A stretch of DNA of 64,000 bases from Periplaneta americana (GCF_040183065.1 NW_027185501.1:1576001-1640000); one strand, 5' to 3'; counted from the first letter of the stretch, positions 57,401 through 64,000 are shown. Made by a program: numbers and translations. Notes: generated by a model not told the origin, from the sequence alone.

Positions 57401-60186
57401 AAACTGGAATGAGTGGGGGAATGCCAATTGTCTACAGGGTTACTAGAATTAACAGAGCTGCAGAGGGACTTTTCGATTGCACTGTATTAAAATGGATTTG
57501 AGGGAGGTGAGATATGGTAGGGACTGGATTAATTATGCTCAGGATAGGGACTGATGGCGGGCTTATGTGAGGGCGGCAATGAACCTCCATGGATGAATAT
57601 ATAATAGAATGCGAAACTTACAGAGTTTCCCGTAACACATACTAGAGGTGCTGTTGTAGAAAATGATCTTGCTGCCACCTGTTAGAGGGAGGGGCGTTAT
57701 TACATCTAGCAGCGCACCAAGTAGCGAAAAGAGTAATTACTCCATGCGTTTAGCAGCACACCTGGTGACGAAAATGTTAAACTGTGCAGAAAGTATTCCC
57801 TCCCACCCTCATTGATATTCAAAACTAACCCAATTGAAATAAAACATTTACATTTTTATTCCTCACAGCATCTTCTACTGAAAATTCTTACCGGAGCCAA
57901 CAGGAAGATAAAAGAGACGATCTATTTTACACTACCCATTTAAAATATAACCAGACAGACACAAAAAAATAAAGCAAAAGGTTAGGTAATTGGGATTGTA
58001 TTCTTTGGGTATTTATTGTACAGCGCAATTGAAAAGTCTACAAGAACTACTTAGATCAGTGATCGCCAAAAGCTGTGTCGCGACACATACCCCTGCCTCC
58101 ACTCAAGCTTAACCATGACATCATATCCCCACCCTCTGTATATAGCCATTACTTCGATATAAGTAAAGACGTTTATCAACAGTGGACGTACACATGTAAT
58201 GTTGCAAGTGTGTAGGATAATATGTTTCGATGCCTTTTCGAAAACAGATCATAAGTAAAAACTTAATTTTAAGGAGCATGGGAGGAAAAGTATTTATTTT
58301 GTGCAGATGGCAAAAATATGAGATACTTAATTTATTGTAAAATTTTAAATGAAGTATAAAAGAACAATGTACGTTGTTATTATTCTTCTTGTTATGAAGA
58401 CTACCACGCCCTTACCTGTAACTTCAATATTTCATTAATAAACGAACAATAAAAAAATATTGGCTTCTATGTCTTAATCGGTGTAAAATACTTCCATGTT
58501 TTTTTCGACGTATGTAGTGTAATTTGAATATTTCATTAATAAATAAACAATAAAATGTATCGGCTTCTATGTCTTAATCGGAGTAAAATACTTTCACGTT
58601 TTTTTAAGTATGTAGTGTAATTTATAACTTCGTGACCAGCCTGGTATGCTTTTCTAATTTCAAATATCTGCTGATGTAAAGTACACGTTCTTTTTATGGT
58701 AAATAAGAAAATAGATTTATTTTATTTTATTAATAATACAAAAATAATGAATAAGAGAATAAAAAAAAATATATGGAAAAAAGTGTGTATAGTTAATAAG
58801 TAAAAGAATATTATATTGCTTTTGTTTTTTGGTCACAGTCCGTCTCTATACTGTCATTCACTGCATTAGCCGAGGAGATATGCATTCCAACCCTCTCCCT
58901 GCGATAGTGGTGTGCGGGTTGCATTTCTATTACGTCACAATTTCGTGGTGTTTGGCAACCACTGACTTAGATAGTTCAATTTATTATATTACTATTACTT
59001 TACAATACATTCAACAACACTATTTTTACAACATCCATAAACATCACTGTTTAACATGCACTGCTTATACACACACGTATCACTTTATGTTCACTTATTA
59101 GCAAGTTTCTCTCTGCCATCTTGGCTCCTCATCGAGTCCTCGAGCAATATCTCAAACGGATAAATAGAGAACTCTGGGTAATGTACCCAACACATAGATC
59201 TAATGTTCACCACCTACCCACCTACGACGTTGGGCTCTGATCATCTTATTTCAGCCCCCCACTGCCAGATGGTGCTGACCGTAGTTTCGCATCCTATTAT
59301 ATATTTATCCATGGAACCTCTGGGTTCTCTAAAAGCCATCTAGTGGCTTGTTTTTATGTGTCTTCTGTCAAATGATTTTTTTTCGGAGCTAATAATCAGT
59401 GATGAAGAAAATTTAGACTATCTGAATGTGTAGTCAACTGTCTTTCTGTTACAGTTGCTGGTTAGTTTCTATATTCCATGTAGCTTCTGTTACAAGTTCA
59501 TTTTAAAGGCTAACTGGTACTGGAAATGTTGATTGTATTGTTATACTAATTGAGTAGTTATAGGTAGGTAAGACTGTGCATCCGAAATTTTTTTTTTTTT
59601 TTTTTTTAATTGTAACTACTACTACTACTATTGCTATGTGCTCCATTTTGGGGGGGGGATTCTTAAAGAAGAAATCCATAAGAATCATTACCAAGTGTTT
59701 CCTCTTTCCTGTTTGTAAACTCGCCATTAATGTTGGTTGATACGAAAGAGCTGCATTCTGCATCTTTTTGTACATTCAAGCAGGTAATTGTGTTTCTCGA
59801 AGGCTGTGCTAAATTTTCTTTGTTATTTTTCTGGTTTCTCGTGTGACTAATGATACAATTGAACTTTTCCTTGGGTCACAGTCTGACTTCTTGTGTCAGT
59901 GGTTTCTCGTATTTACTTTCTCTGTAAGTTCCCTGATTCAGGGATTAAGATATTGATGAGAATGATTAGTGATATTTTTGGGTTGTTATAATCCTTTCAA
60001 TCTAATGTAAACATCCTTATATGTTTCGATCATGTGATATCAATAACGTTTTTACTTTTCATCCAGAAAAATAAATTTTGATTCCTCTTAGATTACATGA
60101 TGGTGTTTTTGTTTCAGGAACCAAGCATCTAGTGGAATAAATAGGGGGAAGTTCGTTACAACTGTAATTCTACCAGATGAATCAAG
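39253..60186 (+). CDS. POLR1A: RNA polymerase I largest subunit, N-terminal exons (partial)
   Basis: The five exons are about 39253-39409, 40980-41156, 48453-48641, 55558-55750 and 60119-60186, all with GT-AG borders. They read SIGETSYVSGLTFSFFTPEE and IEKLSVLKITTPLSYNS, then LYDPALG|PVSDSSDPCMTC and CPGHIGHIELPLP; CLNCHNFRIKG|VSKHLFVTKL; NALEKSVNELKACPNCKAP; and NQASSGINRGKFVTTVILPD. This matches human RPA194 over its first 250 residues or so. The order is F-F/Y-E-E-L/I..LSV, GLYD.ALG, the zinc site C-x2-C-x6-C-x2-H (CMTC...CPGH), the second zinc pairs CLNC and CPNC, and GHIELP. In the nucleolus the protein forms half of the Pol I active-site cleft and transcribes rRNA; this region is the clamp. 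The first coding exon is not found and the rest lies beyond the window. Intron phases match at three of the four junctions. Confidence 0.92.
39540..40245 (-). mobile_element. Old RTE-type LINE remnant in POLR1A intron 1
   Basis: Read leftward: NLPQTGRNNASNLPKSD, GNYRGTSLFLKFL (family NYRGISLL), a finger motif AGFKKNRSTINQ-like, IYFRFSCTSNKAYDSIN (family DF.KAYDSV) and KLKQGDGLAPVLY (family L.QGD.LSPLLF). Several stops and shifts show age. Neither end is preserved. Confidence 0.75.
40561..40573. repeat. Poly(C) tract in intron 1
   Basis: A run of C just downstream of TTGAATA at 40553-40560. A TTGAATA...TATTCAA inverted pair (about 40553 and 40622) with ATTCCGG... suggests a tiny foldback around it. 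Confidence 0.6.
40980..41156 (+). CDS. POLR1A: POLR1A exon B (zinc-binding clamp)
   Basis: Acceptor TTGCAG|GGCCTG; joined to exon A the codon is G-GG. Encodes PVSDSSDPCMTCSNNVYKC and PGHIGHIELPLPVINSLFHK, ending LACLNCHNFRIKG. C-x2-C-x6-C-x2-H is the zinc site of all Pol largest subunits, and CLNC begins the second site. Donor TTAAAG|GTGAGT, phase 1. Confidence 0.95.
42264..43702 (+). mobile_element. Younger RNase H-type LINE with 5' inversion (twin priming)
   Basis: The body is 42279-43687, flanked by TAATTTSAAACAGCA (42264-42278, 43688-43702; one mismatch). The left 0.92 kb is inverted: read on the - strand from about 43200 to 42279 it gives LSWRNHIEAVVNKSTKRLP, ALRLITGAAKSTPITAM, LHIYTDGSTIDNNSGSG, AVILSDSKAALYAINS and IQQLQKLQKRI. 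The + strand then continues from about 43202 with LQWIRAHCGNAGYETADF, NCPLCNKEEAMTEDHL and EKYWRARTLMALLPKPGIR, then a (CAA)n tail. The inverted piece ends precisely where the forward piece begins in the RNase H domain. Confidence 0.93.
43883..44166 (+). mobile_element. tRNA-derived SINE with 16-bp target duplication
   Basis: The body is 43899-44150 (252 bp), flanked by AAATCTACATAYTTAG (43883-43898, 44151-44166; one mismatch). The tRNA-like head has GGAGTAATGGTCAGTG (A box) and CCCGGGTTCGAATACC (B box, RNA polymerase III promoter). The body contains GTTGAGGTTTTTTCCGAGG and GCTGGGTAACTTTTGGTGG, and the tail is (AATAA)n-like. I recall this family from cockroach sequences. It sits in the older LINE. 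Confidence 0.9.
44515..47306 (+). mobile_element. RTE-type LINE, nearly complete ORF, (GAA)n tail
   Basis: The element starts near the endonuclease N-terminus (IVATWNVRGIHHKEIELE) and ends in (GAA)n at 47285-47306, giving about 2.8 kb. No clear target duplication was found, so the left end is approximate. It is the longest RTE copy here and lies in POLR1A intron 2. Confidence 0.85.
44526..47264 (+). pseudogene. RTE LINE ORF: endonuclease-reverse transcriptase
   Basis: Endonuclease: ATWNVRGIHH, VITETKKKQKG, AGVAILVSTKLRN, IIGIYAPEE, IAADVNARIGK, IIDYIMVNQK and RGSDIHSDHFLL. Reverse transcriptase: [103 protein letters not shown] (catalytic FADD), FNFLGCEITY, TYGSETWTL, and the tail LGRPKKRWRQQQFGARTG. 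Stops or shifts occur near 44811, 45500-45540, 45700 and 46240, so it is dead. The C-terminal tail is close to that of the LINE at 22.8 kb. Confidence 0.88.
47307..48452. repeat. Intron 2 remainder with (CTN)n microsatellite cluster
   Basis: 47905-48130 is a mixed trinucleotide tract (TACTACTACTACTGCTGCTG, CCACCATCACCACCGCC). A T-run (48218-48234) and an A-run (48266-48279) follow. Otherwise no gene is seen. Confidence 0.8.
48453..48641 (+). CDS. POLR1A: POLR1A exon C
   Basis: Acceptor TTTCCAG|GAGTTT, phase 1 matching exon B. Encodes VSKHLFVTKLRLLDDG, AQEVEEVIADLLSSSNPT, and ERLQEYYSRMKK. It corresponds to the human stretch [20 protein letters not shown]. Donor GAAAA|GTTAGT, phase 1. Confidence 0.92.
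48775..50313. mobile_element. 1.5-kb TIR element, unassigned, in POLR1A intron 3
   Basis: CAGTCTACTATATACAGTCA, then CGAAGCTT, at 48775-48802 is matched in reverse at 50286-50313 with one mismatch. Patchy inverted similarity (ATAGTTGCT...GCGCT/GATCGCT) extends about 90 bp inward. GTGAGACCT before the left end and GTGAGACT two bases after the right end suggest a 9-bp duplication blurred by small indels. The interior (48803-50285) has only short open frames and no domain I recognise. Confidence 0.7.
50314..51017. other. Intron 3 stretch, no gene seen
   Basis: AT-rich sequence with no open frame or repeat structure I can support. Confidence 0.5.
51018..52179 (+). mobile_element. Penelope-like element, truncated, GIY-YIG type
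   Basis: It begins in the reverse-transcriptase palm (YWHRYVDDILILYKG, catalytic YVDD, then INFLDITITKIDN and FKIYRKPTTTTT), as Penelope-group RTs read. It ends with a GIY-YIG endonuclease: HTGVYKLTCNSCDKFYIGQT, SFQTRYKEHIKA and NTLEQYKIYKH. The ORF ends at 52077. A hammerhead-ribozyme-like motif follows at 52080-52122. The outer edges are inverted copies of a 26-bp sequence (ATATAATTAATTRATGAAC then TAGTGGA). The element is broken in a few places and lacks the front of the RT, and its C/A-rich codon use differs from its neighbours. It looks moderately old. Confidence 0.9.
52080..52122 (+). ncRNA. Hammerhead-ribozyme-like motif of the Penelope element
   Basis: Order seen: GGCT (stem I, 5'), CTGATGA (core), TGGTGCGTGATGCACT (stem II hairpin), GAAA (core), CAGCTGTA (very short stem III and cleavage triplet GTA), AGCC (stem I, 3', fully complementary to GGCT). 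Core residues of type I hammerheads are present, and self-cleavage would be expected after 52118. Penelope-like elements are known to carry minimal hammerheads with a tiny stem III. An unpaired U-U at the base of stem II is a weak point. Confidence 0.65.
52278..53356 (-). mobile_element. hAT element with TTF zinc-finger remnant, 8-bp target duplication
   Basis: The body is 52286-53348 (1063 bp). The ends are CAGTGGCGGTTCGTG and, read inward, CAGTGGTGGTAAATC, the usual CAGTGG start of hAT. GATRCTAG flanks both ends (52278-52285, 53349-53356; one mismatch). On the - strand, 52760-52520 reads WICSCESTNKLSCFPCLLFV, TGVSDLSHLTRKIKKHEES and AHKNACLDLSALGR, the TTF-type zinc finger found at the N-terminus of ZMYM1-like hAT transposases. 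The catalytic domain is deleted, so the element is non-autonomous. A (GAT)n tract lies at 52428-52454. Confidence 0.85.
53365..53611 (+). mobile_element. tRNA-derived SINE
   Basis: TGTAGCTCAGTCAGCTGAGA (A box) and GTGGGTTCAATTCCCAC (B box in its own stem) lie 55 bp apart. The body GACGCTAAATAACACAGTCG, then TTGATACAGCATTGTTAAAT, matches the 3' body of the SINE at 43.9 kb, so the two share a tail. GTTTTAT at 53365 and 53605 may be the target duplication, but it is short. Confidence 0.8.
53725..53869 (-). mobile_element. tRNA-like SINE unit, copy 1
   Basis: On the - strand, CTTCGGCGTAGCTCAATG, AGAGCACTTGGTACGTAGAA and CCAGGTTCGATCCCTGG fold as a tRNA-like cloverleaf (about 53830-53757) with a 7-base ACGTAGA loop. 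The central GTA would be a tyrosine anticodon, but position 33 is C instead of U, so it is not a working tRNA. Upstream GAGGGGTTCGATCCGGTGC supplies a second B-box-like sequence. Confidence 0.7.
54082..54224 (-). mobile_element. tRNA-like SINE unit, copy 2
   Basis: Near repeat of copy 1 about 357 bp downstream, same strand, including the flanking TTAATATTAGAGGAGAAAAA and the second GGGTTCGACCCGGTGC box. Its acceptor stem is more eroded (CCTGTGCTGGGG). The two may be tandem copies of one roughly 357-bp unit. Confidence 0.7.
54225..54687. other. Intron 3 stretch, no gene seen
   Basis: The open frame 54524-54802 overlaps the left arm of an inverted repeat and has no recognisable domain. Confidence 0.4.
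54688..54930. repeat. Long inverted repeat, arms about 95 bp
   Basis: The left arm (CCTCCAAAACTCGCTATATG, then CATTTAAACAGATTTTTCA, to TTTCAAAGCTA near 54775) is matched in reverse by the right arm (TAGCTTTGAAAATCAAGG at 54827 through TGAAAAATCTGTTTAAATG to TTTTGGAGGTGC near 54920), separated by about 50 bases. The transcript could form a long hairpin. Confidence 0.8.
54931..55557. other. Intron 3 end, no gene seen
   Basis: AT-rich sequence with a T/C-rich stretch near 55370-55440. It ends with the exon D polypyrimidine tract and acceptor. Confidence 0.5.
55558..55750 (+). CDS. POLR1A: POLR1A exon D (second zinc pair)
   Basis: Acceptor TTTTCAG followed by a run of eight A. Encodes NVQKPRSRTKFVEFTINDL, NALEKSVNELKACPNCKAP and MKKISMYRNKLMIKVQK. 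CPNC matches human CPHC (…MNAKRCPHC). Donor GAAAG|GTAAGA, phase 2. Its open frame needs phase 0 at the 5' end, while exon C leaves phase 1, a one-base mismatch in the A-run. Confidence 0.9.
56037..56204 (-). pseudogene. pogo/Tigger-like transposase N-terminal HTH remnant
   Basis: ATG at 56204 opens MTTNWKKLTIGQKVKIIRDV, then EANPQIALSHTAK, the Psq/CENP-B N-terminal helix-turn-helix of pogo/Tigger transposases (family TLSIKEKVKIIREVE.N....IAK). A frame change follows, and by 56037 the similarity is lost. No DDE domain or terminal repeats were found nearby. Confidence 0.6.
56562..56655 (-). mobile_element. RNase H-type LINE 3' tail fragment
   Basis: On the - strand, ATATTGGAGTGCAAGAGG, TCAAATGACTTTATTGTCAA and ATGCCTGGCATTTG precede a (CAA)n tail. 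It nearly matches the last 80 bases of the LINE ending at 44497 (EKYWSTRGQMTLLSNAW). Confidence 0.85.
56656..57310. other. Intron 4 stretch, no gene seen
   Basis: AT-rich sequence including a pyrimidine-rich tract near 56700-56770. No supported gene. Confidence 0.5.
57313..57485. mobile_element. ~170-bp mariner-like MITE
   Basis: ACAGCGCAGTCGAGAAGTC followed by TCTCTGCA (57315-57341), and in reverse ACAGTGCAATCGAAAAGTC followed by CCTCTGCA (57485-57459). Arms of about 27 bp with four mismatches; TA bases sit at both edges. Non-coding. Confidence 0.65.
57581..59320. mobile_element. P-like TIR element with 7-8 bp target duplication
   Basis: The body is 57588-59313. Read inward, the ends are CATGGATGAATATATAATAG and CATGGATAAATATATAATAG, each followed by RATGCGAAAC: 30 bp with two mismatches. 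GAACCTC flanks both ends (57581-57587, 59314-59320). The Drosophila P element has 31-bp termini beginning CATGATGAAATAACAT and makes 8-bp duplications, so P-superfamily membership is plausible. The interior contains a later hAT and no THAP domain or transposase that I can see. Confidence 0.6.
58049..58972. mobile_element. Non-autonomous hAT with perfect 8-bp target duplication
   Basis: The body is 58057-58964 (908 bp). The ends are CAGTGATCGCCAAA and, read inward, CAGTGGTTGCCAAA; ACTTAGAT flanks both. It is inserted in the P-like element. A direct tandem duplication of about 97 bp (CTTCTATGTCTTAATCGG, then GTAAAATACTT) occupies 58427-58622. No transposase is seen. Confidence 0.88.
59339..60118. 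other. Intron 4 end, no gene seen
   Basis: A T-run (about 59589-59606), a short CTA repeat and a G-run (59649-59657) are present. Otherwise featureless up to the exon E acceptor. Confidence 0.5.
60119..60186 (+). CDS. POLR1A: POLR1A exon E (short)
   Basis: Acceptor TTTCAG|GAACC, phase 2 matching exon D (AG|G). Encodes NQASSGINRGKFVTTVILPD plus ESR. It is followed by donor CAAG|GTATAC, phase 2. In human RPA194 this is the loop before the EAQIGKRGYLTP segment. The similarity is modest; the calling evidence is the open frame, splice sites and phase. Confidence 0.75.
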
Positions 60187-60336
60187 GTATACATAAATGA
60201 TAAGATTTAATTTTCTTCTGTTATCACTTTGTTTTTTTCCCTCCCAAATCTTAAACAGAGTAATATATCCTATGCTGGTGCTGAATTTTCATGTTTTTAA
60301 AATGTTCGAATCATTATTTTTGTGGCTGTACTTTCA

Positions 60337-60597
60337 TATCGTCGCTTGAATGCAAGAACTAGGTAACTCGAAATTTGCGGTTTTTAGTTACCTCTTTTAT
60401 AGCATAGCAAAAATCGCACAAAATTTAATCCAGGACCTAGGTAACTGATCGAACGATACCAGCGACATCTATTTTCCAATGTAACAAATAGGTAAAAGAA
60501 AACGAGACATATTCCTTAGTGCAATAAATAAGTAAATGGGCAATGTCACAAAATATGAAAAATCAAGTTACCTAGTTCTTGCATTCAGGCGACGATA
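60337..60597. mobile_element. 257-bp MITE with TA target
   Basis: The body is 60339-60595. TCGTCGCTTGAATGCAAGAA followed by CTAGGTAACT is matched in reverse at the right end with one mismatch (30 bp). TA flanks both sides (60337-60338, 60596-60597), the Tc1/mariner signature. Further internal AGGTAACT and AGTTACCT motifs can pair. Non-coding. Confidence 0.88.
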
Positions 60598-61343
60598 TGA
60601 TATTATAGAATACTACGGACAGTTGTGATACATTTGAAATTACCGTAATTTCAGTAATAGATTTTCTTGCTTTCATCAGTTTGCAAGGTCAAAAGGGATG
60701 GCTGCTTAGTCAGTTTCAAAATGTTTGACAATTTAGAAGTTTGTGTCGAGTTCTTTATGCAAAATAACTGTATTAAAGAAATTTAACATAATCCGCATTC
60801 TGTACAAAAAGACTCTGCATATCAACAAACATACCACAAAATCTTCCGGCTCCCCAACTTCTGATTGGTTCTATGTTTGTGCTGGAAAATAAGGCATGCA
60901 TTTACACTGACTGACGACATGACATAATAGAAATTATTTTAAGCTAATAACTTAACATAAAGCATAGAATGCATGTGGAATTTTTACAAGAATGTATTAA
61001 ATTTTGAATGGGTATCCCCTGTTGACCTTATGACATTTTAGGCCTGAATTCCCAGCAACAACACAGCACATCACTGATACAGTATTGTAATACAGTAACA
61101 GAAACTGATTGATTGGCCACCATTTCCATTACTCTGTTTGGGTTAGTGTTTTGAGTGATGATGCACCTTACACAACCTCTTTGTTATGTTATCATGTCTC
61201 ATTGCAACAGTCTGTGATCGACCCCATTTACAAATCACATTCTTTCTTGACAGTCTTAATTAGTTTTCAAACTACTTGAAATATGTTTCGTGTTTAAAAA
61301 ACCTGCAAGTTTACCAACAGGTGTGTTTTCAGACAGGGAACTG
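60598..61343. other. Intron 5 stretch, no gene seen
   Basis: AT-rich sequence without structure I can support. Confidence 0.5.
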
Positions 61344-61694
61344 CAGTAAAACCTCGTTAATCCAGACTAATTGGTGGGGTGGGGCAAGTTGACCGATTTA
61401 ACGAAGGTCCAGATTAACTGAAATAACCTAAAAGAGCAGTAGAAAGTGCATTAAAACTTCGTTTATAGCAAAAAACATGTTTATTATAGTGTATTTAAAG
61501 GGTATAGGCCTAAATACACTATGCAGTACAGCAAAATGTAAAGCAATACATACAATGTAGTAAGTTACATTATTGTAGTTCCACAGTTCTAATGTATAAA
61601 AGTAAGTTTTAAAACAAGGTTCTTCAGTTTTTTCAAACTTATCTGTTTTTTGCCTATCTGGATTAAGCGAATTTCGATTAACGAGGTTTTACTG
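61344..61694. mobile_element. Tigger/pogo-like MITE
   Basis: CAGTAAAACCTCGTTAAT, then CCAGA, and in reverse the same CAGTAAAACCTCGTTAAT followed by CGAAATTCGCTTAATCCAGA. The CAGT.AAACCTCG start is typical of Tigger. The edge bases TG and CA would both be decayed TA. 351 bp, non-coding. Confidence 0.75.
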
Positions 61695-62025
61695 CAATTA
61701 ATGTCGCATTTTAGGTGCCATAAAGAGGCTCTATGTTCTGTAGCCACTAGGAAGGGCTACAGATACGTGCTTGAAGCTTATATTTCGATACAGTAAGCTC
61801 CTCGCAATACCATGCTACATTGGGTCAGAAAATGGCATTTAACACACTCTGTAAGAGACAAGAATTGTGTTTCTCATTGGAGGAACATAACGTCTGAAAA
61901 TACACAAAGTGTAATCTGTGCACGACATGCATTATCATTTTGACTAGCAGAGTGCAGTTTAAGGAGTTGCATGGAGTTCTGTAGATGGTTCTTAGGGTTA
62001 AACCAGACATGGATATGTATTAGGT
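61695..62025. other. Intron 5 stretch, no gene seen
   Basis: No open frame or repeat recognised. The 5' end of the following LINE is near 62026. Confidence 0.5.
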
Positions 62026-64000
62026 TCTCATTTCTGTAGACATGTCTTCCAAAAAGGGGGTGCCTGTATTTTTATCAGAGAGGATCTATTATTTAGTAAA
62101 ATTGATATATCTGATTTTTGCCTTGAACAAGATATTGAAATCTGTGGAATACAAATTGGTTATGAGATATCAAATTTAATTATCTTATGTGTTTATAGGG
62201 CGCCAATGGGAGATTATAAGAAATTTACAACTAACTTAGATTCATTATTGAAAAGACTTTATAAACCACATACCGAATTTGTAATCTGTGGTGACATAAA
62301 CATAGATTATCTATCAGAAAGCTCACGTAAAAGAAAATTAAACTCACTTCTTGAAACTTATAATCTTAGTCACACAGTAAGTTTTCCAACCAGAACACAA
62401 GCTGGAAGTAGTACTGCCATTGATAATATATTTATAGATAAAAGTAGATTGAATTCCTATTCAACAGTACCATTAGTCAATGGCCTGTCTGATCACGATG
62501 CACAAATTCTAAGTGTTTTCAATATGAGTGAAAAATTCCAAAGTGTTAATCTAAAAATAAAAAAAAGGATTATAAATGCTGAATCTCTTCATCATTTAAA
62601 TACATGTCTACAAAATGAATCTTGGGAAAATGTATATAGTACCGATACCATTGATATTAATACTAAATTTAATGCATTTTTCACTACATTTACGAATTAT
62701 TTCAATGAATGTTTTCCAGTCAAGGTGGTGAAAAAATGTAAAAGTAAAAACATGTGGATAACTCAGGGAATTAAAATATCATGTGCTAGAAAAAGGAATC
62801 TATATTTAATGAGTAGGAATAGTGATGATCCTCATGTTCTTAATTACTACAAGAATTACTGTAAAACTTTGACAAAAGTTATAAAAGATGCAAAGAAAAT
62901 GTATCTGAATGAAAAAATACAAAATTCAGATAATAAGATTAAAACTATTTGGGATATTATTAAAAATGAAACTAATCGATATTCAAAGAGTGAAAATATT
63001 ACTTGCATTAAAATCAATGATAGTAAAATAGATAACCCAAAATCAATTGCAAATCATTTTAACGACTTCTATATAAATATTATTCAGAACTTAAACATTC
63101 AAGATTGTGCAGAAGATGCTGCACTTGGTTACCTAACTGATGCATTTAACACTGAGTTTTTAGGTCTCAAATTTATTCCCACTACCGCAGCAGAAATCAT
63201 GCATGTGATAAAACAACTAAAAACAAAATATTCCTCTGGATATGATGAAATTTCAAGTAAAGTTCTGAAAGCTTGTTCTGAAATATTATCCCCTCCGTTA
63301 AGCTATCTATGCAATTTGTCAGTGCAATGTGGTATTTTTCCAGAAAGACTCAAATATTCAATAGTAAAACCAATATACAAAAAGGGAGATAAATGTACTA
63401 TTGCTAATTACAGACCCATATCATTATTAACAACATTTTCAAAAGTGTTTGAGAAAGTTATGTATAATAGATTATATCATTACCTGGAGTCCAACAATAT
63501 ATTAGTTTTAGAACAGTTTGGATTTAGAAAACAAAAATCGACAGAGAATGCTGCTTTTAGTTTGGTGGATGAAATACTAAATTCATTAAATTCGAAACTA
63601 CATGTAGGTGGGATTTTTTGTGACTTGGCTAAAGCATTTGATTGTGTAGACCACAGTATATTAGTAAAAAATTGAAGTTTTATGGTATTAAAGATGAGAT
63701 GTTGGGTTGGTTTACATCGTACTTATCAAATAGAAAACAAAAAGTAGAAATAAATGTACCAAATAGTCATAAAGTTACTTATTCAGAATTTAGAAATATT
63801 AAACATGGTGTTCCGCAGGGGTCAATTTTAGGTCCATTGTTGTTTCTAGTTTATATTAATGATTTAGCCTTGACCATAAACAATTCATCCCATGTAATTT
63901 TATTTGCAGATGATACAAGTGTAATTATTTCAAGCAAACAATACGATAATTTTATAAACACTTCTAATACAGTGCTGAATCTAATGAATGAATGGTTCCA
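62026..64000 (+). mobile_element. CR1/Jockey-type LINE, 5'-truncated, runs off the window
   Basis: It begins inside the endonuclease and continues through most of the reverse transcriptase to the window edge. Only one frameshift is seen in about 2 kb, so it is rather young. It lies in the POLR1A intron after exon E. Confidence 0.88.
62028..64000 (+). pseudogene. CR1/Jockey-type ORF2: endonuclease-reverse transcriptase
   Basis: The frame opens upstream of the ATG at 62206 (SHFCRHVFQKGGACIFIRED), so 62206 is not the true start. Endonuclease: ILCVYRAPMG, VICGDINIDYL, HTVSFPTRTQAGSSTAID and NGLSDHDAQIL. Linker: TKYSSGYDEISSKVLK. Reverse transcriptase: YKKGDKCTIANYRPISLL, EQFGFRKQKSTENAAF, GIFCDLAKAFDCVDHSIL, a one-base loss in an A-run near 63667, LKFYGIKDEMLGWFTSYL, HGVPQGSILGPLLF, and VILFADDTSVII (catalytic FADD). 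The SDHD endonuclease end and DLAKAFD fit CR1 or a Jockey relative; the clade is not certain. Confidence 0.85.

Larger units (their letters stand above)
57487..59338 (+). mobile_element. RTE LINE 3' end fragment, split by a P-like element
   Basis: 57487-57587 (MDLREVRYGRDWINYAQDRD, then RAYVRAAMNL) and 59314-59338 (GAACCTCTGGGTTCTCTAAA, then AGCCAT) together match 36472-36590 of the intact RTE 3' end. The 1.73-kb element lies between. Confidence 0.85.

Noticed and set aside
1-64000. CRISPR arrays, bacterial operons, LTR retrotransposons or other virus-like elements
   Set aside because: None was seen: no regularly spaced direct repeats with unique spacers, no gag-pol order between long terminal repeats, and all reverse transcriptases belong to non-LTR or Penelope-like types.

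Overview
This is an AT-rich, intron-bearing animal sequence, almost certainly from a large insect genome. I see no operons and no bacterial or viral gene organisation. Cockroach (Blattodea, Periplaneta-like) is my best guess. It rests on remembered repeat types (RTE tails of the CATAAGTAAGTAAG kind, the tRNA-derived SINE at 43.9 kb), a mitochondrial insert that reads best with the invertebrate mitochondrial code, and short TTAGG-type repeats. No search was possible, so the species is inference.

The only convincing host gene lies on the + strand from about 39.25 kb to at least 60.19 kb. Five spliced exons encode the N-terminal zinc-binding clamp region of the largest subunit of RNA polymerase I (POLR1A/RPA1). 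Its introns of 1.6 to 7.3 kb are packed with transposable elements, and the gene runs on past the window.

Layout. 1-0.87 kb: Jockey-like LINE 3' fragment. 1.56-9.51 kb: a Jockey LINE on the - strand whose ORF1 is split twice, by a piggyBac-like element (4.92-8.04 kb) carrying a 78-bp coding-derived minisatellite, and by a 795-bp MITE (8.44-9.23 kb). 10.1-12.6 kb: a five-exon decayed IS630/Tc1-type DDE gene. 12.97-15.34 kb: an RNase H-type LINE on the - strand, with a 138-bp nad4 NUMT just beyond it. 16.64-19.71 kb: a 3.1-kb TIR element with a perfect 8-bp target duplication. 20.47-25.75 kb: a PIF/Harbinger-like element with an internal tandem duplication, one copy of which was later hit by a MULE-like element and a LINE. 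26.98-31.50 kb: a nearly whole Jockey LINE with an 11-bp target duplication. 32.5-33.1 kb: tandem repeats. 34.27-37.38 kb: RTE LINEs.

Inside the POLR1A introns: a three-layer nest of RNase H-type LINEs plus a SINE (41.4-44.5 kb, including a twin-primed 5' inversion), an RTE LINE (44.5-47.3 kb), a TIR element (48.8-50.3 kb), a Penelope-like element with GIY-YIG and a hammerhead-ribozyme-like motif (51.0-52.2 kb), a hAT with a TTF zinc finger (52.3-53.3 kb), tRNA-derived SINEs (53.4-54.2 kb), a hAT inside a P-like element inside an RTE LINE (57.5-59.3 kb), two MITEs (60.3 and 61.3 kb), and a CR1/Jockey-type LINE that runs off the right edge.

The elements do not form a joint pathway. What the window offers is a well-resolved insertion history: many insertions still have identifiable target-site duplications, so their relative ages can be read. 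No LTR retrotransposon, retrovirus, Polinton or CRISPR array was recognised.
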